A DNA stretch of 34,576 bases from Clostridiales bacterium (GTDB lineage: Bacteria; Bacillota; Clostridia; Oscillospirales; CAG-272): NCBI GenBank assembly GCA_019415985.1, contig DXYE01000012.1:1-34576 (forward strand), written 5' to 3'. Shown piece after piece: positions 1 to 6,493 of this stretch. Below the pieces are notes generated by a model that ran no database searches, was not told the origin of the DNA, and worked only from the letters and a program-made list of their open reading frames with translations. Position numbers and translations under genes: made by a program. Each line of letters starts with the position of its first letter. The stretch's first letter is position 1.

Positions 1-2
1 TC

Positions 3-110
3 ATCAACGGTGCAGGCGACGGAACCTTCAATCCGTCCGGCACTGCCTCCCGCGCTGAGGTCGCCACGCTTATGACCAACTTCTGCCGCATTGTACTGGG
101 GATGCAGTAA
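3..110 (+). CDS. S-layer homology (SLH) domain protein, C-terminal fragment
   Basis: An open frame runs in from the left edge and ends at TAA 108-110. The 35 visible residues include GDGTFNP, then TASRAEVATLM, then a final NFC segment. This is the end of an SLH repeat, the module that anchors surface proteins to secondary cell-wall polymers in Gram-positive bacteria. The likely product is an exported surface or cell-wall protein with SLH repeats at its C terminus. The rest of the gene is outside the window, so its catalytic or adhesive part is unknown. It converges with asnB. Confidence 0.8.
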   Translation: MNGAGDGTFNPSGTASRAEVATLMTNFCRIVLGMQ

Positions 111-221
111 TAAAAGCGCTGAAATGGGCTTATTCCATGTATAAAATAAGAGCTTAACTGTGAAAAACGTCCTCTCCACTGTCTGTTTCATGTATCTGTC
201 AGTAACTGTACATAAAATCAA

Positions 222-254
222 CCGCCCCGCTGCTCATGACGCGCAGCGGGGCGG
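222..254 (-). terminator. Intrinsic terminator of the glnN-asnB transcript
   Basis: A perfect 12-bp GC-rich stem (222-233 with 243-254, loop of 9 nt) lies 18 nt beyond the asnB stop codon. On the minus strand it is followed by TTGATTTTA, a broken T-run. It is placed to end asnB. The T-run is weak, so termination may be partial. Confidence 0.75.
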
Positions 255-271
255 CGCTCTATCCTAATAGT

Positions 272-1849
272 CTATTCGCCGCTTTCGCCATAATTTTGAA
301 GCACCCGTGCAGAAGGATCATCTACATCACAGCCCTTCCAGGCTTTATTGGGCATCCAGAAATCAGCAATCATCTCGGCCTGACCGGGATAATAACGTTC
401 GAACAGTTCCCTGTACAAAAGAGATTCCTTTGTAAAAGGCCGGGCATATTCATAAGTTTCACTTTTTCTAAGGAATTCCTCGTCCGTATATCTTGTCTCC
501 GCATATGCCTTCAGGTCGTCCACCATGGAATGTCCCACCGCATCGCTGAAAGCCGCTTTTTCTCTGTATAGAATCGATCTGGGGAGGTAATCGCCCTCAA
601 ATGCATGTCTCAAAAGATACTTTCCCTTATGATATTTGTTGATCTTTTTCTCAGGGTCAACCGACATAACATAAGACACAAAATTCAGATCTCCGAATGG
701 CACACGCGCCTCCATGGAATTGCTGGAGATACAGCGATCCGCCCGCAACACATCATACATATAAAGCTCCCGCAGCCTCTTGCACGCTTCCGCCTGAAAT
801 GCGGCTGCATCAGGCGCATAATCTGTATATTTATAACCAAACAGCTCATCGGATATCTCTCCGGTCATCAGCACCCGAACGTCCGTTGTCCGGTGTATTT
901 CCCGACAGATCAAATACATTCCGATGCTTGCGCGTATGGTTGTGATATCATATGTTCCCAAGACGGACACAACCTCTTCAAGCGTGTTCAGAACATCCTC
1001 CCGCGTCATCATGATTTCCGTATGCTGAGTACCCAAATATTCCGCGACCTCGCGGGCATATTTCAGATCGATTGCATCGCCCTCCATACCGATTGCAAAG
1101 GTACGCAGCGGTTTCTTTATGATTTTCGCCGCAACCGCGCATACAAGCGAGCTGTCCAGTCCGCCGCTCAGCAAAAAGCCCAGCGGAGCGTCCGCGTCCA
1201 AGCGTTTTTCAATTCCCGCAGTCAGCTTTTCACGGATGTTTTCGCAAACGGTTTCCAGATCGTCTTCGCATATCCGTCTGACGTCTGTCAGATCTCTGTA
1301 GCAGACAAAATGTCCATCCACGTAATAATGTCCCGGCGGAAACGGCCGGATCTTATCCACAAGGCCTACCAAATTTTTAGCCTCGCTTGCAAATATCGTA
1401 TCTCCGGATTCGCTTTTCCCGTAAAACAGGGGACGGATGCCAATAGGGTCCCGTGCGGCGATGAGCTTTTTTCCCTTTGCGTCATATAGGAGCAGGGCGA
1501 ACTCTGCATCGAGCCGGCGGAACATATCCAGCCCGTACTCCTCATACATGGGCAACAGAATCTCACAGTCCGATCCGCTGCGGAACGTATAGGTTTTTGC
1601 CAATTCTTCCTTTAATTTACGGAATCCATAAATCTCACCGTTGCAGACCAAATAATTTTCCCCAAGCGAAAATGGCTGCATCCCTTCGTCTGTCAAGCCC
1701 ATGATCGCCAGACGGTGAAAGCCCAATATTCCGAATTCACCTTCGACGACCCGCGTTCGGTCCGGCCCTCTCGAGATCGTTCGGTCAAACCCCTTTTTGA
1801 ATGCGGCATAAGATACCCCCTTGCCGGATACGCCCATGATGGAACACAT
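272..1849 (-). CDS. asnB: Asparagine synthetase B, glutamine-hydrolysing
   Basis: Makes asparagine from aspartate, ATP and glutamine in the cytoplasm. The 525-residue protein begins MCSIMG, so Cys2 becomes the N-terminal nucleophile of the class II glutamine amidotransferase once Met is removed. That domain fills about residues 2-190 (RGPDR near 28 and CNGEIY near 69 are visible). The C-terminal synthetase domain carries the PP-loop SGGLDSS at 228-234, followed by a GEISDELFGYKY motif. Length is normal for the family. The ATG is preceded by GGGGAGGTCGGAG on the minus strand. It lies downstream of glnN on the same strand, so it is probably co-transcribed and fed by the glutamine that GlnN makes. 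A weak promoter of its own may sit at 1952-1980. Confidence 0.95.
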   Translation of the reverse strand: MCSIMGVSGKGVSYAAFKKGFDRTISRGPDRTRVVEGEFGILGFHRLAIMGLTDEGMQPFSLGENYLVCNGEIYGFRKLKEELAKTYTFRSGSDCEILLPMYEEYGLDMFRRLDAEFALLLYDAKGKKLIAARDPIGIRPLFYGKSESGDTIFASEAKNLVGLVDKIRPFPPGHYYVDGHFVCYRDLTDVRRICEDDLETVCENIREKLTAGIEKRLDADAPLGFLLSGGLDSSLVCAVAAKIIKKPLRTFAIGMEGDAIDLKYAREVAEYLGTQHTEIMMTREDVLNTLEEVVSVLGTYDITTIRASIGMYLICREIHRTTDVRVLMTGEISDELFGYKYTDYAPDAAAFQAEACKRLRELYMYDVLRADRCISSNSMEARVPFGDLNFVSYVMSVDPEKKINKYHKGKYLLRHAFEGDYLPRSILYREKAAFSDAVGHSMVDDLKAYAETRYTDEEFLRKSETYEYARPFTKESLLYRELFERYYPGQAEMIADFWMPNKAWKGCDVDDPSARVLQNYGESGE

Positions 1850-1951
1850 TTTCTCCGACCTCCCCGACTGTTTCCGCCTCGAACCGTCCTGAGCCGACGG
1901 TCCCCAAGCGATGATATGACTCAGTTATCTGATTTTTATTCTCTCGTCTGT

Positions 1952-1980
1952 CATATATCTTCACAATGCATTTTTGACAA
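1952..1980 (-). promoter_or_regulatory. Possible internal promoter for asnB
   Basis: On the minus strand TTGTCA (1980-1975) is separated by 17 nt from TATATG (1957-1952). It lies about 100 nt upstream of the asnB start, inside the 257-nt glnN-asnB gap. Each box departs from consensus by one or two bases. The leader that follows holds a short hairpin (1883-1888 with 1896-1901, loop of 7 nt) without a T-run. Confidence 0.35.
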
Positions 1981-2013
1981 ACCTTCCCCTGTCGTACAAA
2001 AGGCAAAAGAAGA

Positions 2014-2100
2014 GGCGACCCTCTGCTGCCGGGGCTTTTCCGGCGTCCTGCATGGGGCCGCCCTGTTTCGGCAACGTCCGGTTGATTTCCGAAGGTCGCC
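2014..2100 (-). terminator. Possible attenuating hairpin between glnN and asnB
   Basis: GGCGACC at 2014-2020 pairs with GGTCGCC at 2094-2100, just after the glnN stop. On the minus strand the stem is followed by TCTTCTTTT. The 73-nt interior contains at least one smaller hairpin (2028-2032 with 2040-2044). It could act as a partial terminator that lowers asnB relative to glnN. The long interior makes it uncertain. Confidence 0.35.
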
Positions 2101-2106
2101 GCGGCT

Positions 2107-4203
2107 TCAGCGTACACTGAAAAGCAGATCTCCGTAGGTTGGGTAAGGCCAGTACTCCCGGGCAACGGTTACTTCAAGCTCGTCGCCGGCCGCACGCAGC
2201 TCGTTCATCGCCGCAAAGACCGTATCCTTATAATACATCGCCTGTTCAGCGATGTCCTCTATATTTTTCGCACCGAGAAGCGCTCCCTCAAGGGCTGCTA
2301 TCCGGTCATGCATACAGGAGGACAGAGAAGAAATCTTTTTAACGGTTGTCTCCTCGTAGGTGCAGTCGATATCCGCCAGAAGTCCTTTCTTTGCCAGCGC
2401 CCCCTCGCTCAGCGCCTTTGCAAAAGCGCTTACGGCCGGCAGGATATCTCTCTCCGCCATTTCCAGCATTGTGAGCGCTTCGATGTGTAGAACCTTGCAA
2501 TAATTTTCAAGCAGAATCTCAAGACGCGAATGAATCTCACACTCGCTGAAAACCTTATGCGAGGTGAAAAGGCGGATGTTTTTGTCCTTTGCGAAATAAG
2601 GCAGGCATTCGGGGGTAGATTTCAGATTCAACAAACCGCGCTTCTCCGTAGCCTCTTTAATCCAAGCGTCATCATAACCGTTTCCGTTAAAAATAATTCT
2701 CTTATGCTTCCGAATCATATCTCGGATCAGCTCGTGCAGCGCGGCTTTGAAATCCGTAGCGCCTTCCAGACGGTCCGCACACTGCTTCAGCGTCTCCGCA
2801 ACCGCTGTATTGAGTACGATATTGGGGGTGGCAACAGAGGCTGTGGAGCCGAGCATGCGGAACTCGAACTTGTTGCCGGTAAATGCAAAGGGAGATGTCC
2901 GGTTCCGGTCCGTCGTATCCTTCGGGAATTTCGGCAGTACATGCACGCCGATCTTCATCTGCTCCTTTTCCTTTGCGTCATACGCGCTCTCATTCTCGAT
3001 CGCATCCAGGACTGCGGTCAGCTCGTCACCGAGAAACATGGAGACGACAGCCGGCGGCGCCTCGTTCGCGCCCAGACGGTGATCGTTGCCCGCACTTGCA
3101 ACGGAAATGCGCAAGAGATCCTGATAATCATCCACGGCGGCGATGACCGCACAGAGGAACAGCAGAAACTGCGCGTTTTCATAAGGCGTCTCACCCGGTT
3201 CGAGCAGGTTCACGCCGGTATTGGTGGAAATGGACCAGTTGTTGTGCTTTCCGCTGCCGTTGACACCGGCAAACGGCTTTTCATGCAGCAGGCAGACCAG
3301 TCCGTGCTTCTGCGCCACCTTCTTCATCACTTCCATGGTGAGCTGATTGTGGTCTGTGGCAATGTTGGTCGTTGTAAAGATCGGCGCCAACTCGTGCTGC
3401 GCGGGCGCTACCTCGTTGTGCTTGGTCTTTGCCAGCACGCCCAGCTTCCACAGTTCCTCGTCCAGATCCTTCATGAATGCAGCCACACGCGGCTTGATGC
3501 TGCCGAAATAATGGTCGTCCAGTTCCTGCCCTTTTGGCGGCTTGGATCCGAAGAGTGTGCGGCCGGTATATAACAGATCCTTTCTTTTTTCATAAACCTC
3601 TTTGTCTATCAGGAAATATTCCTGCTCCGGGCCGACCGTAGTTTTGACGGATGTCACGTTTTCATTTCCGAACAGCTTCAGCACGCGCATAGCCTGACGG
3701 TTTATAGCCTCCATGGAACGCAGGAGCGGCGTTTTTTTGTCCAGCGCCTCCCCGCCATAGGAGCAGAATGCCGTAGGTATGCAGAGTGTGTTGTCCTTGA
3801 TAAACGCGTAAGAGGTGGGATCCCAGGCCGTGTATCCGCGAGCCTCGAAGGTTGCACGCAGGCCGCCCGACGGGAAAGAGGAAGCGTCCGGCTCGCCGCG
3901 TACCAGCTCCTTGCCGGAAAATTCCATGATCACGGAACCGTCGGCCATAGGCGAGATGAAGCTGTCATGCTTTTCCGCCGTGATGCCAGTCATCGGCTGA
4001 AACCAGTGCGTAAAGTGTGTCGCGCCTTTTTCAATCGCCCAGTCCTTCATGGCGTTTGCCACAACGTTCGCCACCGCGATATCCATACGCTTGCCATCCT
4101 GGATGGTCTTTTTCATCGCTTTATAGGTCTCCTTGGGAAGCCGCGCTTTCATGGTCGCATCGTTGAACACCATACATCCAAACATTTCCGGAACAGTTGC
4201 CAT
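2107..4203 (-). CDS. glnN: Glutamine synthetase type III
   Basis: ATP-dependent amidation of glutamate with ammonia, the entry point of inorganic nitrogen. At 698 residues it has the size of the GSIII family and is much longer than GSI. Visible motifs are the N-terminal FGCMVFND, HWFQPMTG near residue 65, TVGPEQEYFLID (metal-binding glutamates) near 190, KHNEVAPAQHELAP near 260, NGSGKHNNWS near 313, and TGNKFEFRMLGS near 440. The ATG is preceded by AAGGGGTG at good spacing. It is the first gene of a minus-strand transcript with asnB. Its leader holds a consensus promoter, a hexaloop hairpin and an intrinsic terminator (listed separately), which points to antitermination control. A second, type I enzyme is encoded at 11879-13096. 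Confidence 0.96.
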   Translation of the reverse strand: MATVPEMFGCMVFNDATMKARLPKETYKAMKKTIQDGKRMDIAVANVVANAMKDWAIEKGATHFTHWFQPMTGITAEKHDSFISPMADGSVIMEFSGKELVRGEPDASSFPSGGLRATFEARGYTAWDPTSYAFIKDNTLCIPTAFCSYGGEALDKKTPLLRSMEAINRQAMRVLKLFGNENVTSVKTTVGPEQEYFLIDKEVYEKRKDLLYTGRTLFGSKPPKGQELDDHYFGSIKPRVAAFMKDLDEELWKLGVLAKTKHNEVAPAQHELAPIFTTTNIATDHNQLTMEVMKKVAQKHGLVCLLHEKPFAGVNGSGKHNNWSISTNTGVNLLEPGETPYENAQFLLFLCAVIAAVDDYQDLLRISVASAGNDHRLGANEAPPAVVSMFLGDELTAVLDAIENESAYDAKEKEQMKIGVHVLPKFPKDTTDRNRTSPFAFTGNKFEFRMLGSTASVATPNIVLNTAVAETLKQCADRLEGATDFKAALHELIRDMIRKHKRIIFNGNGYDDAWIKEATEKRGLLNLKSTPECLPYFAKDKNIRLFTSHKVFSECEIHSRLEILLENYCKVLHIEALTMLEMAERDILPAVSAFAKALSEGALAKKGLLADIDCTYEETTVKKISSLSSCMHDRIAALEGALLGAKNIEDIAEQAMYYKDTVFAAMNELRAAGDELEVTVAREYWPYPTYGDLLFSVR

Positions 4204-4244
4204 GTTTAAACACCCCTTATGTTCATTATTTTATATCCGTATAG

Positions 4245-4287
4245 AAAAAGGCAAAGGCGCAACAGAAAAATCTGCGGCGCCTTTGCC
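4245..4287 (-). terminator. Leader terminator upstream of glnN
   Basis: A perfect 11-bp stem (GGCAAAGGCGC, 4287-4277, with 4260-4250 on the minus strand) encloses a smaller CAGA/TCTG hairpin and is followed by TTTTT (4249-4245). It lies between the glnN promoter and the glnN ATG, so transcription must read through it. The 5' arm overlaps the hexaloop hairpin at 4275-4288, and the two folds are mutually exclusive. Confidence 0.85.
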
Positions 4288-4288
4288 G
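4275..4288 (-). promoter_or_regulatory. Candidate ANTAR-binding hexaloop hairpin in the glnN leader
   Basis: Read on the minus strand, CGGC-AAAGGC-GCCG forms a 4-bp stem with a 6-nt loop that has A at position 1 and G at position 4. That is the known recognition signature of ANTAR antiterminator proteins. It begins only a few nucleotides after the expected transcript start and shares bases with the terminator stem. The next small hairpin can be drawn with loop ATTTTT, which has A1 but not G4, so the usual second hexaloop is not clearly present. Confidence 0.6.
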
Positions 4289-4301
4289 TGTCAATGTAAA
4301 T

Positions 4302-4330
4302 ATTATACACCTTGCAAAGCAAACTGTCAA
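4302..4330 (-). promoter_or_regulatory. Sigma-A promoter of glnN-asnB
   Basis: On the minus strand, consensus TTGACA (4330-4325), a 17-nt spacer, then consensus TATAAT (4307-4302). The expected start is near 4295, which gives a leader of about 90 nt before the glnN ATG. Confidence 0.88.
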
Positions 4331-4616
4331 TCCCTTTTTTGAAAAAAATAAAAAAATTTGTCAGCAGATCCAAATCGGCCTCCCGATATAAGGGATAAAC
4401 GGAACACATAAGCGACCGGCGTTATCTAATATGCTCATAAAAGCTTCCGCATGAAACGCGCCCGTGTTTTAAAGCACGGCCGTTTTTCAGTCTCAGCCGT
4501 CAAAGCTCCTCCATAAGACGGGATTCGCCTTCTTGTTTTTCGTCTCAGGTCCTGCCCTGCGCCGGCCGCCGTTTTTTCGTTCCGTATGACTAAGCCCCTC
4601 CGCCAGTTTCCCGAAA
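4331..4616. other. Gene-free stretch between glnN promoter and SLOG gene
   Basis: I see no convincing coding frame. A plus-strand hairpin (4462-4466 with 4475-4479) is followed by GTTTTT (4482-4487) and looks like a small terminator. No plus-strand gene lies upstream to use it. On the minus strand the stretch is the 3' untranslated region of the SLOG gene. Confidence 0.4.
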
Positions 4617-5075
4617 TTAAAGCAGAAGGATTCTTTTGCCTTGCCTTTTGGCATAATTCAGCGCCTGATAAGCGCCGCCGTAATCATACCGCACATAGGC
4701 GATCACCAGATCCGCCTGATCGATCATCCATCGGTTGCGGATGCCAATCATCGCCTTAAAATGCGCGCCGTCCGAGGCCTCGCATACGAGAATTTCGTCA
4801 TAGAGGTCCTCATATAAAAACATGTACTCCGGCTTCGGAACATAGCGCATGCTCGGCAGAATGAGCCGCAGAGAGATTTCGCGTCTGGGATATTGCAGCT
4901 TTAAGCTCCGCACAGCCCGCGAGGCGGCGGTGTCAAACGCGCCCATGCCGCCTGTAAGGAAGACTGCTCGCTCCGTCTCGAGCAGGAAGGCTTCCGCAGC
5001 ATTCCGGACATTTTCTTCTGCCGCAGATGGTATCTGACGGTGTCCGATGAAGGCGCAGATTCCATTGCTGTACAT
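4617..5075 (-). CDS. SLOG-fold (DUF1273/YpsA-like) protein
   Basis: From the ATG at 5075 the product is 152 residues and begins MYSNGICAFIGHRQ. Recognisable SLOG features are the GHR motif after the first strand, the glycine-rich FLTGGMGAFD loop that binds nucleotide-like ligands in this superfamily, and a C-terminal RNRWMIDQADLVIAYV...GGAYQALNYAK segment. The biochemical role of this branch is not known. SLOG proteins often bind nucleotides or act in stress or defence signalling. A TTG at 5114 would extend it by 13 residues and place its start 3 nt after the XRE stop. I prefer 5075 because AGGAACACGGG precedes it and the family motif starts there. It forms an operon with the XRE gene upstream. 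Confidence 0.8.
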   Translation of the reverse strand: MYSNGICAFIGHRQIPSAAEENVRNAAEAFLLETERAVFLTGGMGAFDTAASRAVRSLKLQYPRREISLRLILPSMRYVPKPEYMFLYEDLYDEILVCEASDGAHFKAMIGIRNRWMIDQADLVIAYVRYDYGGAYQALNYAKRQGKRILLL

Positions 5076-5117
5076 CCCGTGTTCCTGTGAACATGAAAAA
5101 AGGACATTATACAAACG

Positions 5118-5414
5118 TCATCCCTTTTTTCTGTCCGCAGTTTGGCTGCCGGCCGGACTTAGAAATGTATCGGTGTCTCCGCAAAGCCATTCCATGGAAA
5201 CGTTTAGTGCCTGTGCAATGGTCCTCAGTTCTGCGTCACAGACATGACGTTCATTTTTTTCAATACGCGAAATCATAACTGTGGTCATATCCAAACCCAA
5301 TAGCTGAATTTTCGTTGCTAACTGTTCCTGCGTTAAGGGAGGCGTCTGCATTGCCCGTCCCAAACGGATACGCTCACTGCATATGTTTCCTTTAATTGCA
5401 AACATATTTCTCAT
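5118..5414 (-). CDS. XRE-family helix-turn-helix regulator
   Basis: A small DNA-binding protein of 98 residues from the ATG at 5414. The HTH is visible as LTQEQLATKIQLLGLDMTTVMISRIEKNER, followed by LRTIAQALNVSMEWLCGD, the usual end of a phage-repressor-like domain. No ligand-binding domain follows. An upstream in-frame ATG at 5477 would precede the TATAAT-like -10 box at 5457-5462 on the minus strand, so it is an unlikely start. It is co-directional with, and abuts, the SLOG gene. It probably regulates this small operon, possibly itself. Its targets are not visible. Confidence 0.85.
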   Translation of the reverse strand: MRNMFAIKGNICSERIRLGRAMQTPPLTQEQLATKIQLLGLDMTTVMISRIEKNERHVCDAELRTIAQALNVSMEWLCGDTDTFLSPAGSQTADRKKG

Positions 5415-5456
5415 ACCGACAGCTCCATCACCAAAGAATACATTTAAGTCGACTTT

Positions 5457-5462
5457 ATTATA
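5457..5462 (-). promoter_or_regulatory. -10 box upstream of the XRE gene
   Basis: TATAAT on the minus strand lies 43 nt upstream of the chosen XRE start. No good -35 box is seen at 16-18 nt. Confidence 0.4.
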
Positions 5463-5511
5463 GCAAATGGCTTTCATCGCCGGTGATGAAACTTGATATT
5501 AAATGTCTGCT

Positions 5512-6000
5512 TTAGATAACCGTATAAAATTTTTTAAAACGGTAAAAGAACAATTTTTTCATGGTTGGCATTTCGCCAACATCCCATACTGTATCCATAA
5601 TAAAGTTGGCATAACGCCAATATACCATGCTGTTGAATTCAAAAGTTGGCGATTCGCCGACTTTTTTGCTTTTAATTTTAGAAATAATTTTGTTGGCGTT
5701 CTGCAAACTCATCCGCAGAAAGTTTGCGTTTCGCCAACTTTTTATTAAAATGTTTGCAATACGCCAACCTTTAAGATATCTTACCTTACTTCGTTCAATA
5801 TAAATTCCTTCCCCTTCTGTTGCGCTGTAAAGTCTAAGGTTTCTATCTGTTGCCTTGATCAAACGGTAATATGCAGACTTAATCTTTGTCTTCGCATAGG
5901 CAGGCCGGAATACGAATAACAAACGGTCTTTATATAAATAATAAGTTGGCGTAACGCCAACTAATTGCATAAAAGGAAAGTATAGTTGCCGTTTCGCCAA
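5512..6000 (-). CDS. Repeat-derived hypothetical ORF (doubtful)
   Basis: An open frame of 162 codons begins with TTG inside one of the palindromes. Its translation is dominated by them: the repeats read VGxxPT in one frame (VGVTPT, VGESPT, VGEMPT) and WRxAN in another (WRIAN, WRNAN, WRYAN). Between repeats it is rich in K, Y, F and I from AT-rich sequence. No domain is recognisable and there is no Shine-Dalgarno. It may be open only because the palindrome has no stop in any frame. Production of a protein is uncertain. Confidence 0.2.
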   Translation of the reverse strand: MAKRQLYFPFMQLVGVTPTYYLYKDRLLFVFRPAYAKTKIKSAYYRLIKATDRNLRLYSATEGEGIYIERSKVRYLKGWRIANILIKSWRNANFLRMSLQNANKIISKIKSKKVGESPTFEFNSMVYWRYANFIMDTVWDVGEMPTMKKLFFYRFKKFYTVI

Positions 6001-6108
6001 CTTATTTTGTACAGAGTTGGCGAAACGGCAACCAATTATGCTAATGCTACATAAATATCTTCATTGAAATATATTCAGCATTGTCAATATAGTTGGCGAT
6101 ACGCCAAT
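5564..6108. repeat. Array of ten 17-nt palindromes GTTGGCRNNNCGCCAAC
   Basis: Ten copies lie at 5564, 5605, 5645, 5692, 5722, 5752, 5945, 5985, 6016 and 6092 (first base of each, 17 nt long). The outer arms GTTGGC/GCCAAC are conserved with few changes. The central bases vary freely (TTT, TAA, ATT, ATA, AAA). Start-to-start spacing is mostly 30-31 or 40-47 nt. The copies at 5985-6001 and 6016-6032 are exact reverse complements, forming with one flanking base an 18-bp inverted repeat around a 12-nt loop. The array sits in AT-rich DNA between the divergent XRE gene and glutamate synthase operon. I do not recognise it as CRISPR (no constant repeat with unique spacers) or an insertion sequence. 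Confidence 0.85.
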
Positions 6109-6351
6109 ATTAGCTGGAATTATTTGCATGCCCCGCGTAGCCAACTGTCCAAATACAGTATTCACAGACGCACAAACGGGTTGAGGCAGTCAATCGATCC
6201 TGAAATATACGTATTGTTTGCAAATCTGCGAAAGCAGCAGAGGTGGGAAGAAAACGCCTTGACAGAAGGGTTTTCCGGCCTCCCGCGCTATTGTTTTCAC
6301 CGTTATGGCTCGCCGCATATCTCCCCAAAAAATGTTTTTTTCATTTTTATC
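6109..6351. other. Gene-free stretch upstream of the glutamate synthase promoter
   Basis: No supportable gene on either strand. Short open frames here lack ribosome sites and recognisable domains. A degenerate palindrome half (GTAGCCAAC near 6137-6145) suggests the array once extended slightly further. Confidence 0.4.
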
Positions 6352-6380
6352 TTGACAAAAACGGTGTTTTAGCTTATAAT
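6352..6380 (+). promoter_or_regulatory. Sigma-A promoter of the glutamate synthase operon
   Basis: Consensus TTGACA (6352-6357), a 17-nt spacer, consensus TATAAT (6375-6380). The transcript should begin near 6387, leaving a leader of about 107 nt before the first ATG. Confidence 0.92.
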
Positions 6381-6387
6381 ATATTTT

Positions 6388-6403
6388 TGAACAAAGACGT
6401 TCA
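6388..6403 (+). promoter_or_regulatory. Candidate ANTAR-binding hexaloop hairpin in the glutamate synthase leader
   Basis: TGAAC-AAAGAC-GTTCA folds into a 5-bp stem with a 6-nt loop that has A at position 1 and G at position 4. It is at the very 5' end of the predicted transcript. The loop differs from the glnN leader loop (AAAGGC) by one base. It shares 6395-6403 with the downstream terminator stem, so only one of the two can form. The following hairpin (GGCAG/CTGCC) has a 7-nt loop and does not match the hexaloop rule. Confidence 0.65.
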
Positions 6404-6451
6404 TGCCATTGGCAGCTCCTCACTGCCGATGCCGTGGGCGTCTCTTTTTTT
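6395..6451 (+). terminator. Leader terminator upstream of the glutamate synthase operon
   Basis: One long hairpin: 6395-6415 pairs with 6423-6443, including some G-T pairs and one C-C mismatch, with a 7-nt loop, followed by TTTTTTT (6445-6451). It ends 43 nt before the first ATG and directly follows the promoter. Constitutive folding would stop the whole seven-gene operon, so it must be relieved under some condition. Confidence 0.87.
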
Positions 6452-6493
6452 GCTTTGCGAATCACCGAAACTCTGACGAAAGGAATGTTTTCT

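Noticed and set aside
605..1489. 294-codon plus-strand frame
   Set aside because: It is antisense to asnB, whose motifs are unmistakable. The translation is cysteine- and histidine-rich without a domain and has no ribosome site.
2530..3573. 347-codon plus-strand frame
   Set aside because: Fully antisense to glnN. It shows the typical mirror composition of a GC-rich gene and no recognisable family.
4462..4487. Small RNA ending at a plus-strand terminator-like hairpin
   Set aside because: The hairpin and T-run are fair, but I found no plus-strand promoter upstream and no conserved element.
5564..6108. CRISPR array
   Set aside because: The repeated unit is only 17 nt with variable centre, spacing is irregular (30 to 193 nt), and no cas genes are near.
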